This document shows, in pieces, positions 27,061-34,573 of a DNA stretch of 64,000 nucleotides. The position numbers were made by a program, and so were the translations under genes. The stretch is taken from positions 124,001 through 188,000 of the forward strand of contig NZ_JANQAH010000003.1 in assembly GCF_024707125.1 (NCBI RefSeq), written 5' to 3'. Source of the stretch: Devosia sp. (GTDB taxonomy: Bacteria; Pseudomonadota; Alphaproteobacteria; Rhizobiales; Devosiaceae). Under the pieces are notes generated by a model. That model worked only from the letters and a program-made list of their open reading frames with translations, made no database searches and had not been told where the DNA came from. Position 1 is the stretch's first letter. The number at the start of each line of letters is the position of its first letter.

Positions 27061-28477
27061 CGAGGCGCGTATCGAGATAAGCTTCGAGCGCCTCGGAGCC
27101 GCCTTCCGAGCCATAGCCGGAATCCTTGATGCCACCGAAAGGCAATTCGGGGCTGCCCAGCCCCTGATGGTTGATCGAGAGCATGCCGGCCTCGATATCG
27201 CGCGACAGGGCGCCAATCGTCGACTGCCGGGTGGCAAAGGCATAGGCGGCAAGCCCGTAAGGCAGGCGGTTGGCCTCGGCGACGGCGTCCTCGTAGCGTG
27301 AGAATGGCGCAAGGAGGGCCATGGGACCGAACGGCTCGGTGGTCATGACCAGGGCATCGTGCGGTATGTCTTCGAGCACGGTGGGTGCGAAGAAGTTGCC
27401 CGCATTGCCGATGCGATGACCACCCAGGGTCAGGCGGGCGCCGCGGTCGACCGCGTCGGCGACCAGGGCCTCCATGTGCTCGACGCGACGAGCATTGGCC
27501 AGTGGCCCCATCGTCGTGCCGGGCTCAGCGCCATCGCCGACGACAATGCGTTGCGCGCGCTCGAGAAAGCTGTCGCGAAAACGGTCGTAGATGCTTTCGT
27601 GCAGCAGAAGGCGCGTGGGCGCGATGCAGACCTGTCCGGCATTGCGAAATTTGGCGGCGGCCAGAACCGTGGCTGCCTGTTCGATATCGGCGTCGTCCAT
27701 GACGATGGCGGGCGCGTGGCCGCCCAATTCCATGGTCACCCGCTTCATGTGAAGGCCGGCAAGGCTCGCCAGCTGCTTGCCAACGTCGGTCGAGCCGGTG
27801 AACGAGATCTTGCGGATCGTCGGATGCGGGATCAGGTAGGCGGAGATTTCGGACGGCACGCCATAGACGAGATTGAGCACGCCTGCCGGCAGGCCCGCAT
27901 CAGCCAGGGCAGCAACGAGGGCCGCGCAACTGGCGGGCGCCTCTTCGGGACCCTTGACGATCATGGTGCAGCCCGCTGCCAGCGCCGCAGCAATCTTGCG
28001 TGTGGCCTGGTTGATCGGGAAATTCCACGGCGTGAAGGCCGCAACTGGACCGACCGGGGTTTTGATCACTTGCTGCATGACTCTGGGATCGCGGCCGGGG
28101 ACGATGCGGCCATAGGCGCGACGGCCCTCTTCGGCGAACCATTCTATGGTGCCAGCGGCGGCCAGAATCTCGGCGCGTGCTTCGGCGAGAGGTTTGCCTT
28201 GCTCCGCCGTCATTGTCGCGGCGACCTGTTCGGCCCGGTCGCGCAACAGGCCTGCCGCGCGGCGCATCAGGTCGGAACGGGCCATTGGGCCCAGGTCGCG
28301 CCAAGCGGGAAAGGCTCGGGCGGCGGCGGCCAGAGCCAGATCGAGATCGGCGCGACCGGCCAGAGCAAGCTGGCCGATGACGCCGCCATGGACGGGATTG
28401 ACGACGTCCTGCCGGGCACCATCGATCGCAGGACGCCAGGCGCCGTCGATGAAGAGCGCGGTATCGGGATAGGTCAC
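27047..28477 (-). CDS. NAD(P)-dependent aldehyde dehydrogenase (succinate-semialdehyde dehydrogenase type)
   Basis: A 476-residue ALDH superfamily enzyme: PVGPVAAFTPWNFPINQATR, KGPEEAPASC (cofactor), ISFTGSTDVGKQL, ELGGHAP (general base Glu) and FRNAGQVCIAPTR (nucleophilic Cys), ending with GGIKDSGYGSEGG. It is closest in pattern to the GabD branch. The GTG start overlaps the ABC ATPase stop (GTGA), so it is the last gene of the transporter/DUF2804 operon. It probably oxidises an aldehyde intermediate of the imported compound to the acid that the CoA transferase then activates; the substrate is not known. Confidence 0.9.
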   Translation of the reverse strand: MTYPDTALFIDGAWRPAIDGARQDVVNPVHGGVIGQLALAGRADLDLALAAAARAFPAWRDLGPMARSDLMRRAAGLLRDRAEQVAATMTAEQGKPLAEARAEILAAAGTIEWFAEEGRRAYGRIVPGRDPRVMQQVIKTPVGPVAAFTPWNFPINQATRKIAAALAAGCTMIVKGPEEAPASCAALVAALADAGLPAGVLNLVYGVPSEISAYLIPHPTIRKISFTGSTDVGKQLASLAGLHMKRVTMELGGHAPAIVMDDADIEQAATVLAAAKFRNAGQVCIAPTRLLLHESIYDRFRDSFLERAQRIVVGDGAEPGTTMGPLANARRVEHMEALVADAVDRGARLTLGGHRIGNAGNFFAPTVLEDIPHDALVMTTEPFGPMALLAPFSRYEDAVAEANRLPYGLAAYAFATRQSTIGALSRDIEAGMLSINHQGLGSPELPFGGIKDSGYGSEGGSEALEAYLDTRLVTVA

Positions 28478-29526
28478 AGACGCCGTCCCGTCATCGTGTC
28501 GAAGCGGTGGATATGGGCTGGATCAGCGCCGAGATGCACCACCGCGCCCGGCTTGAGATCGGTGCGGCCGCGGATGAGGACGCGGATGACCTGATTGCCC
28601 AGGCGCGTCATGATCTGCGTTTCAGACCCGGTCGGTTCGACCACCGACACCGTTGCGGGCCAGCCGGTCTCGGCCAGTTCGAGGTGTTCCGGACGCACGC
28701 CTACTGTGAGGCGCTGGCCGGGCTGCAGGCCGCCGCCGGGGATGGCGAGGGAGAGGCCGTCTTCGACCTGCAATTGGCCCTGCTCATTGACGGTGCCGGC
28801 GAGAAAATTCATCGGCGGGGAGCCAATGAAGGCAGCGACGAACAGGCTGCCCGGCCGATCATAGAGATCGAGCGGCGCGCCGATCTGTTCGACGCGACCG
28901 GCGTTCATGACGACGACGCGATCCGCCAGCGTCATGGCTTCGATCTGGTCGTGCGTCACGTAGACGGTGGTGGTGCCGAGGCGCTGGTGCAATTCCTTGA
29001 GCTCGCTGCGCATCTGCACGCGCAGTTTCGCATCGAGATTGGAGAGCGGCTCATCGAAGAGGAAGACGTTGGGATGCCGGACGATGGCGCGCCCCATGGC
29101 AACGCGCTGGCGCTGGCCGCCCGACAATTGGCGCGGCTTTCGCGCCAGAAGGCTTTCGAGGCCCAGAATGCGCGCGGCGTCGGCCACCCGCTCCTTGATG
29201 ACCTCGCGCGAAAACCCGCGCTGCTTGAGGGCAAAACCCATATTGTCCGCGACATTCATATGCGGATAGAGCGCGTAATTCTGGAACACCATGGCGATGT
29301 CCCGATCCTTGGGCGCAAAGTCGTTCATGACCTTACCGCCAATGGCGATCTCGCCGGCCGTGATATCTTCCAGGCCCGCGATCATGCGGAGCAAGGTGGA
29401 CTTGCCGCAGCCGGACGGGCCGACAAGGGCGACGAATTCCCCATCGGGAATATCAACGGAAACGCCATGCAGGACCGGATGGCCGCCATAGGATTTTTGA
29501 ACGTCGCGGATTTCAACTGCGCTCAT
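28474..29526 (-). CDS. ABC transporter ATP-binding protein (UgpC/MalK/MsmX type)
   Basis: A 350-residue ATPase of a CUT1 importer. Walker A GPSGCGKSTLL, Q-loop FQNYALYPHMNV, signature LSGGQRQRVAMGRAI, Walker B VFLFDEPLSNLD and switch His VTHDQIEAM are intact. The C-terminal 110 residues form the OB-fold regulatory domain (GVRPEHLEL...VEPTGSETQIMTRL). ATG with GGGAG at 7 bases. It powers the importer made of the two permeases and the binding protein encoded upstream; the ATPase gene is separated from the permeases by two DUF2804 genes. Confidence 0.95.
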   Translation of the reverse strand: MSAVEIRDVQKSYGGHPVLHGVSVDIPDGEFVALVGPSGCGKSTLLRMIAGLEDITAGEIAIGGKVMNDFAPKDRDIAMVFQNYALYPHMNVADNMGFALKQRGFSREVIKERVADAARILGLESLLARKPRQLSGGQRQRVAMGRAIVRHPNVFLFDEPLSNLDAKLRVQMRSELKELHQRLGTTTVYVTHDQIEAMTLADRVVVMNAGRVEQIGAPLDLYDRPGSLFVAAFIGSPPMNFLAGTVNEQGQLQVEDGLSLAIPGGGLQPGQRLTVGVRPEHLELAETGWPATVSVVEPTGSETQIMTRLGNQVIRVLIRGRTDLKPGAVVHLGADPAHIHRFDTMTGRRL

Positions 29527-29559
29527 TAGGGATCTCCCGGTCTGTTCGTATCGCTCTGC

Positions 29560-30573
29560 CTACCACCGCCGCGCCACTTCCTCGGCCCAGCCATAGACAT
29601 CGGCAACTCGATAGCGTTTGCCGTCATTGTCCGTCACCGTGCCGGCAAAGGTGCCGAAACACTGGTGTTCTTTGCTGCGCACGATCAGCCGGTCGAAATT
29701 GGAATAGCGGTCATATTCGGGGGTGAAGGTCAGATCGACCTGATCCCCCAGGATTTTCCAGGGCTTCATGAAATCGGCGCGATCATAGCGCCATTCCAGT
29801 TCCTGGCTGATCTTGTGCAAGCGCCCGTCGATCTTGAGGGCGTTTTCGGTCGAGGGCGTGCCCTCGGTCCACTTGCCGCCAAACTGCAGGCCCAGTTCGT
29901 GACCGTCGCTGCGGCCACTGCCCGATGCCCAATTCCAGACGATGGAATAGGGCCAGCGGCCGCGCCCATGGTCGAGCGTCGCATAGGCAGAACCAACGTC
30001 GAGCGTGTAGCGGCGGCCATCGAGCTCGACCCAACCGGAGGCCGGCAGGCAATTGTCCTTGCGGGTGAACTGGAACCGTTTGTCGTCCCAGGGCACCAGC
30101 ACGTTGAGGCTTTCGTGGCCTGGCGCCTCGTGTACCTGAATATCGGCCTTGAGCCGGCTGGTCTCGCCGGTAAGGCGGGTGCCGGTCTTGTTGATGCGCA
30201 TAGCGATCTGCATGCGCTCGCCCTTGCCCACGGCGTCGTCGCGGCCGGTCTGCCCCGGCATGCTGGCGCGGTCATTGTTCGGCAGCCAGTGAATTTCCGC
30301 CTCAGGCACGGCCTCTCCGGTCGCGCGATCATAGAAAAACGAGGCCAGCGTGACGCGATAATCGCCATGCGAAATGTTTAGGGCGACGATCAGGTCGGGA
30401 CTGGTGATGCACCAATATTCGAAGCGCTTGTTGCGGCCCCAGCCTTTGAGGTTGATGCCCTGCATGGGATGCCGGCTCCAGCCCACCGCAGCGGGATTGA
30501 GGCGCCCATTCGGCAAAGCAATGTCGACGGGCTGATCGAGCTCGCGCTCGGGTTGAACGGGACCAGCTACCAC
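29560..30573 (-). CDS. DUF2804 family protein (copy 1)
   Basis: A 337-residue cytoplasmic protein without signal peptide or TM segment. DUF2804 landmarks: NGRLNPAAVGWSR, GWGRNKRFEYWCI, a TRKDNCLP motif, DHGRGRWPYSIVWNWASGSG, GGKWTEGTPSTEN and a closing QCFGTFAG...EEVARRW. It is the most divergent of the three copies, for example LDHGRGRWPYS where the others have HDHGRGRWPYD or YDHGRGRWPYR. A GTG at 30573 with GAGG about 10 bases upstream fits best and overlaps the stop of copy 2 by 7 bases. The family has no known function; abundant aromatic and Gly-Trp patches suggest a beta-rich binding or catalytic fold. Confidence 0.82.
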   Translation of the reverse strand: MVAGPVQPERELDQPVDIALPNGRLNPAAVGWSRHPMQGINLKGWGRNKRFEYWCITSPDLIVALNISHGDYRVTLASFFYDRATGEAVPEAEIHWLPNNDRASMPGQTGRDDAVGKGERMQIAMRINKTGTRLTGETSRLKADIQVHEAPGHESLNVLVPWDDKRFQFTRKDNCLPASGWVELDGRRYTLDVGSAYATLDHGRGRWPYSIVWNWASGSGRSDGHELGLQFGGKWTEGTPSTENALKIDGRLHKISQELEWRYDRADFMKPWKILGDQVDLTFTPEYDRYSNFDRLIVRSKEHQCFGTFAGTVTDNDGKRYRVADVYGWAEEVARRW

Positions 30574-31571
30574 TTGCGATGTACCTCTTCGACCAAACCA
30601 TAAATATTGCGGACGGGAACGACCTTCCCGCCATCGGCGATCACCTCGCCGTTGAAATGACCGAAGCATTGATCGCCCTGGGCGGAGATGATCATCCGGT
30701 CGAACTTGTGATGGTGGTAGATCCGCGGGGTGAAGACGATGTCTACCCGCTCACCCTTGATGCGCCAGGGCGCCGTCCAGTTGTCCCGGTCATAGGTCCA
30801 GCGCAGATCTTCGCTGATCTTGTGCACGCGCCCATCGAGACGGAGGCTGTTTTCGGTCGATGGCGTTCCATCGGTCCATTTTGCCCCAAAATTGAGACCG
30901 ATCTCGTGCCCGTCGGTGGTGCCGCTGCCGGCGCCCCAATTCCAGCGGGTGTCGTAAGGCCAGCGGCCGCGCCCATGGTCGTGAATGGCAAGGGTCGTTT
31001 CGGGGGAGACGCGCTTCTCGACGCCGTCGACGACCACTACGCCTTCTACCGGGATGCAGTTGTCTTTCCTGGTGTACTGGAAGCGCTTGTTGTCCCAGGG
31101 CACGAGCACGCCCATGGATTCCCGATCCGGCGCCTCGAAGGCCTGCAGTTCCGCTTGCAGGCGCTCTGCCTCGACCAGAATGCGGGTGCCCTCTGCATTG
31201 GGTTCGAGCACCACGGTCAGGCCCTTGGCCTTGCCGGCCACGCGCTCGCGGCTCAGCGGATCGTTCATGGTGTCTCTCGGCGGTAGCCAGACATTTTGGC
31301 GATGGGCGAGCTTTGCGTGGCTGTTCCGGTCGATATAGGTCGAGGCCACATTGGCCCGATAATCGTGGTGGGAGACATTGGCGGTGATCAGGAAATCCGG
31401 CGCAACGATGCACCAGTATTCGAACCGCTTGTTGCGCCCCCAGCCCCTTAGATTTGCGCGGTGCAAAGCCTTGCGGCTCCAACCGACGGCCTCAGGGTTC
31501 AGCCGGCCATCGGGGCGGCACATGTCGACCGGCTGCGTGATTTCACGCTCGATACGATGAATGGCGTTCAT
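30567..31571 (-). CDS. DUF2804 family protein (copy 2)
   Basis: A 334-residue DUF2804 protein with PDGRLNPEAVGWSRKAL, GWGRNKRFEYWCIVAPDF, SHHDYRANVAS, VLVPWDNKRFQYTRKDNC, DHGRGRWPYDTRWNWGAGSG and GAKWTDGTPSTENSLRLDG. It is closer to copy 3 than to copy 1. Its ATG overlaps the permease stop by 4 bases, so it is translated as part of the transporter operon, and its stop overlaps the start of copy 1. That two DUF2804 genes sit between permease and ATPase argues that they act on the imported compound. Cytoplasmic location is inferred from the lack of a signal peptide. Confidence 0.85.
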   Translation of the reverse strand: MNAIHRIEREITQPVDMCRPDGRLNPEAVGWSRKALHRANLRGWGRNKRFEYWCIVAPDFLITANVSHHDYRANVASTYIDRNSHAKLAHRQNVWLPPRDTMNDPLSRERVAGKAKGLTVVLEPNAEGTRILVEAERLQAELQAFEAPDRESMGVLVPWDNKRFQYTRKDNCIPVEGVVVVDGVEKRVSPETTLAIHDHGRGRWPYDTRWNWGAGSGTTDGHEIGLNFGAKWTDGTPSTENSLRLDGRVHKISEDLRWTYDRDNWTAPWRIKGERVDIVFTPRIYHHHKFDRMIISAQGDQCFGHFNGEVIADGGKVVPVRNIYGLVEEVHRKW

Positions 31572-32431
31572 CCCTTGGTCGCCCCATCGGCAAGGCCCTG
31601 GACAAGCCACTTCTGCACCAGGAGGGCAAAGATGACGACCGGCACGACCATGAGCGTACCCACCGCTGTCAAGGCGCCCCAATTGGCGCCGTTGACGGTG
31701 TCGCCGGCAATGCCGGCCATGGCGACGGGCACGGTGGAGGCGTTGCGGTTGGTGAGGACCAGTGCGAAGAGCAGTTCTTCCCAGGCCAGGATGACGCTGA
31801 AGATCAGGGTGGAGAGAATGCCCGGCATGGCGATGGGCACGATGATCTTGATGAAGGCGCCGAAGCGGGAGCAGCCATCGATCATGGCAGATTCTTCGAG
31901 CTCTTTGGGCAGGGCCAAAAAGAAGCCGCGCATCAGCCACATGACGTAGGGAATGAGGAAGGTGCAATAGGCCAGGATCAGCGTGATGTGCTTGTCGGTC
32001 AGTCCGAATTTGCGCGCCACGAGGAACATCGGCACGGCCAGCGCGATAGGCGGAACGCCGCGCGACAGCAGCAGCAGCGTCCCCAAAAATCCGGCGCCGC
32101 GAATGCGCAACCGCGCCAGGGCGTAGCCGGCCATGCCGCCCGCGACGATGGAAATCAGCGCCGAGCCAAAGGAAACGATCACCGTATTGAGCAACCGCCG
32201 GGGGATATCGGCCCGCCAGATATATTCGACATAGGTGTCGATGGTGGGCTGGAAGAAGAAGGTTGGCGGGGTGGTGAAGATGTCCTTGGGCATCTTGAAC
32301 GAGGTCAGCACCATCCAGAAGATCGGGAAGAGGAATACCAGCGCAATGACAACCCCGCTCCAGATGCGGAGCTGGCGGGCGAGATTGCGGCGGAAACGAT
32401 GCGTGGAGGCCGGGGTTGCGTCGAGGGTCAC
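31568..32431 (-). CDS. ABC transporter permease, CUT1 family (MalG type)
   Basis: A 287-residue permease with six predicted TM segments and the EAA loop ALPKELEESAMIDGCSRFGAF, followed by KIIVPIAMPGILSTLIF. It belongs to the carbohydrate uptake CUT1 group and pairs with the upstream permease. It overlaps both the preceding and following genes by 4 bases. The EAA motif contacts the UgpC-like ATPase encoded 2 kb downstream. Confidence 0.93.
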   Translation of the reverse strand: MTLDATPASTHRFRRNLARQLRIWSGVVIALVFLFPIFWMVLTSFKMPKDIFTTPPTFFFQPTIDTYVEYIWRADIPRRLLNTVIVSFGSALISIVAGGMAGYALARLRIRGAGFLGTLLLLSRGVPPIALAVPMFLVARKFGLTDKHITLILAYCTFLIPYVMWLMRGFFLALPKELEESAMIDGCSRFGAFIKIIVPIAMPGILSTLIFSVILAWEELLFALVLTNRNASTVPVAMAGIAGDTVNGANWGALTAVGTLMVVPVVIFALLVQKWLVQGLADGATKG

Positions 32432-33357
32432 TGCACGTCCTCCAGCTTGCGAATGCCAAACAGGAAGGCGCCTGTCAGAACCATGGTGATGACCAGAACG
32501 ATGACCGCCATGGCCGATGATTCAGCAAAGCGCAGCGTGCGGAAGGCCTGCTCGTAGATGAAGAGATTGATCACATTGGTAGCGCCGCCAGGCCCGCCCA
32601 AGGTGGCGGCGAGGACGATGTCGAACATTTTCACCGCCCCGAGCCAGCGCACGACGAAGGTGGCCGCAATGATCGGCAGCAGCAGCGGCAAGGCGATCGA
32701 CCAGAGCTTGGTCCACCAGTTGGCGCCGTCGATATCGGCGGCCTCGAACACATCCTTGGGCAGGGACAGCAGGGCGGCCGTGGCGATCAGGATGACGAAG
32801 GGCGTCCAGCGCCAGGTATCGATGATGACGATGGTCGCCATCGCAAGGCTGGGCGTGCCCAGCCAGTCGATGGGCCCGATACCGATCTGGCCGAGCCAAT
32901 AATTCATCAGGCCCCAGAGGGGATCGAGAATCATGCGCCAGACGCCGCCGGCCACGACCGGGGCGACGACCATGGGGATGATGAAGAGCGCGCGAACCAC
33001 GTCCCGCCCCTTCCAGGGCGCGTTGATGAGGTAGGCAATACCAAAACCCAGGACCATCTGAATGGGCAGGGCGAACAGCAGGTAGATGCCGGTCACCTGC
33101 ATCGATTGCCAGAAGCGGTCATCGCGCAGAACCGTGCTGTAATTGTCCCAACCGACCCATTGCGAGGCCGTGAAGGAGGCGAGATCGAGCCGCGAGAAGC
33201 TGATCTGCAGGGTATAGAAGATCGGGTACACCAGAACCGCGAAGAGAATGATCGCCGCCGGCAGCATGAAGGACCAGCGGCTGGAAAAATCCGCCAGGCG
33301 AGCCCTTGTGCGACTACGCCGATGCGTAGTCTGATTGTCCATGGCTGTGATGGCCAC
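32428..33357 (-). CDS. ABC transporter permease, CUT1 family (MalF type)
   Basis: A 309-residue permease with six TM segments, the CUT1-type N-terminal SRWSFMLPAAIILFAVLVYP and EAA loop SLPKDVFEAADIDGANWWTKL. The GTG at 33357 was chosen because GGAGGG lies 6 bases upstream; the alternative ATGs (33375, 33342) have no ribosome binding site. It is first gene of the permease-DUF2804-ATPase-ALDH operon. Promoter site B lies about 90 bases upstream. Confidence 0.9.
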   Translation of the reverse strand: MAITAMDNQTTHRRSRTRARLADFSSRWSFMLPAAIILFAVLVYPIFYTLQISFSRLDLASFTASQWVGWDNYSTVLRDDRFWQSMQVTGIYLLFALPIQMVLGFGIAYLINAPWKGRDVVRALFIIPMVVAPVVAGGVWRMILDPLWGLMNYWLGQIGIGPIDWLGTPSLAMATIVIIDTWRWTPFVILIATAALLSLPKDVFEAADIDGANWWTKLWSIALPLLLPIIAATFVVRWLGAVKMFDIVLAATLGGPGGATNVINLFIYEQAFRTLRFAESSAMAVIVLVITMVLTGAFLFGIRKLEDVQ

Positions 33358-33447
33358 CCGGTACCCTCCCCTCATAATGTAGGTATTGCCGGGCGCCATT
33401 CTGGGGCGCAAAATCCTTGGCAATCCGCAACAAGTCTGTTGTTGGGC

Positions 33448-33479
33448 ATTTACTTACCGAACGGCCGGTAAAGTGTCAA
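33448..33479 (-). promoter_or_regulatory. Promoter with TetR operator site B
   Basis: Minus-strand promoter: -35 TTGACA at 33479-33474, 17-base spacer, -10 TAAGTA at 33456-33451. The inverted repeat TTACCG-AACGGC-CGGTAA (33454-33471) fills the spacer and -10, so binding would block RNA polymerase. The 32-base region matches site C at 28 positions. It drives the permease operon. Confidence 0.75.
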
Positions 33480-33495
33480 TGCGCCAAAACGGCGC

Positions 33496-34497
33496 CTACC
33501 AACGACGCTCCACTTCCTCGATCATGCCGAAGATTTCGCGGACCGGCACGGTGGTCCCGTCGTCAGCAACAACCGTGCCGTTGAAGTGGCCGAAGCAATG
33601 GTCGGCGCGGGCCATGATCACCCAACGATCGAACAGGTAGAGTTGGTGGTGATTTGGCGTGAAGGTCAGGTCGACGCGCGCTCCAGTGACCCGCCACGGT
33701 GCTAGCCAGTCTTTGGGATCGTAGTGCCAGGTCAGATGCTCGCTGATCTTGTTGATCCGGCCATCGATGCGCACGAAATTCTCGCTCGATGGCGTGCCGT
33801 CGGTCCATTTGCCGCCGATATTGATGCCAAGCTGGCGGCCATCGCAGTAGCCGCTGCCGGCGCCCCAATTCCAGCGCGTGCGGTAGGGCCAGCGGCCGCG
33901 GCCGTGATCGTAAAGAGCCAGGGTCGTGTCGGCACTGAGCTGGTATTGCCGTCCGGGGGTTTCGACGAGGCCCTCGACCGGAATGCAATTGTCCTTGCGG
34001 GTGTATTGGAAGCGGCTCGATGACCAGGGGACCAATACCCCCATGCTTTCGTGACCGGCCGGGGTGTGCGCTTGCAGGTCGAAACGCATGTCGGCGGTTT
34101 CTGCGATGAGGCGTGTGCCCGCGGTATTGGGTTCGAGGCGCAGGGTGAGGCCTGGCGCATCCGCCCGCATCGAGACGCCGTGAGTCGGGTCGCTGAGCAT
34201 GTTGGCGCGTGGCAGCCAGAGATTGGCGCCCTTCCCCGCCTTGGCCCCTGTTTCCCGATCCACCGCCGTTGCTGAAACATTTGCCCGGTAGTCGTGGTGC
34301 GAAATATTGGCCGAGACGATGAGATCCGGCGCGATGATGCACCAATATTCAAAACGCTTGTTGCGACCCCAACCGCTGAGATTTGGGCGATGTTGCGGGA
34401 AACGACTCCAGCCGACCGCCGCCGGATTGAGCCGACCGTCGGGGAGGCAGATATCGACAGGCGCGGTAATCTCGCGTTCTACGAGCTGATCGGACAT
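33496..34497 (-). CDS. DUF2804 family protein (copy 3)
   Basis: A 333-residue DUF2804 protein: PDGRLNPAAVGWSRFPQ, GWGRNKRFEYWCIIAPDL, SHHDYRANVSATAVD, RFQYTRKDNCIPVEG, DHGRGRWPYRTRWNWGAGSG and GGKWTDGTPSSENFVRIDG, closing with EEVERRW. It lies between the binding-protein gene and promoter B, so it is transcribed with the binding protein under site C. ATG 34497 starts the conserved domain directly; upstream in-frame codons overlap the attenuator hairpin. Being a third member in the same regulon, it may form a hetero-oligomer with copies 1 and 2 or act on a related compound. Confidence 0.85.
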   Translation of the reverse strand: MSDQLVEREITAPVDICLPDGRLNPAAVGWSRFPQHRPNLSGWGRNKRFEYWCIIAPDLIVSANISHHDYRANVSATAVDRETGAKAGKGANLWLPRANMLSDPTHGVSMRADAPGLTLRLEPNTAGTRLIAETADMRFDLQAHTPAGHESMGVLVPWSSSRFQYTRKDNCIPVEGLVETPGRQYQLSADTTLALYDHGRGRWPYRTRWNWGAGSGYCDGRQLGINIGGKWTDGTPSSENFVRIDGRINKISEHLTWHYDPKDWLAPWRVTGARVDLTFTPNHHQLYLFDRWVIMARADHCFGHFNGTVVADDGTTVPVREIFGMIEEVERRW

Positions 34498-34525
34498 CAC
34501 GGTTTCCACTATGCCGGACAAAGAT

Positions 34526-34551
34526 AAGGGCGCGCCGACTGGCACGCCCTT
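34526..34551 (-). terminator. Attenuator-like hairpin after the binding-protein gene
   Basis: An 11-bp stem AAGGGCGCGCC/GGCACGCCCTT with one mismatch and loop GACT, followed on the minus strand by ATCTTTG. It lies between the binding-protein stop and the DUF2804 copy 3 start. Such hairpins commonly let the binding protein be made in excess of downstream genes. The weak T-run suggests partial termination or mRNA end protection. Confidence 0.6.
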
Positions 34552-34573
34552 GCTCATTGGATCGGAAGATAGG

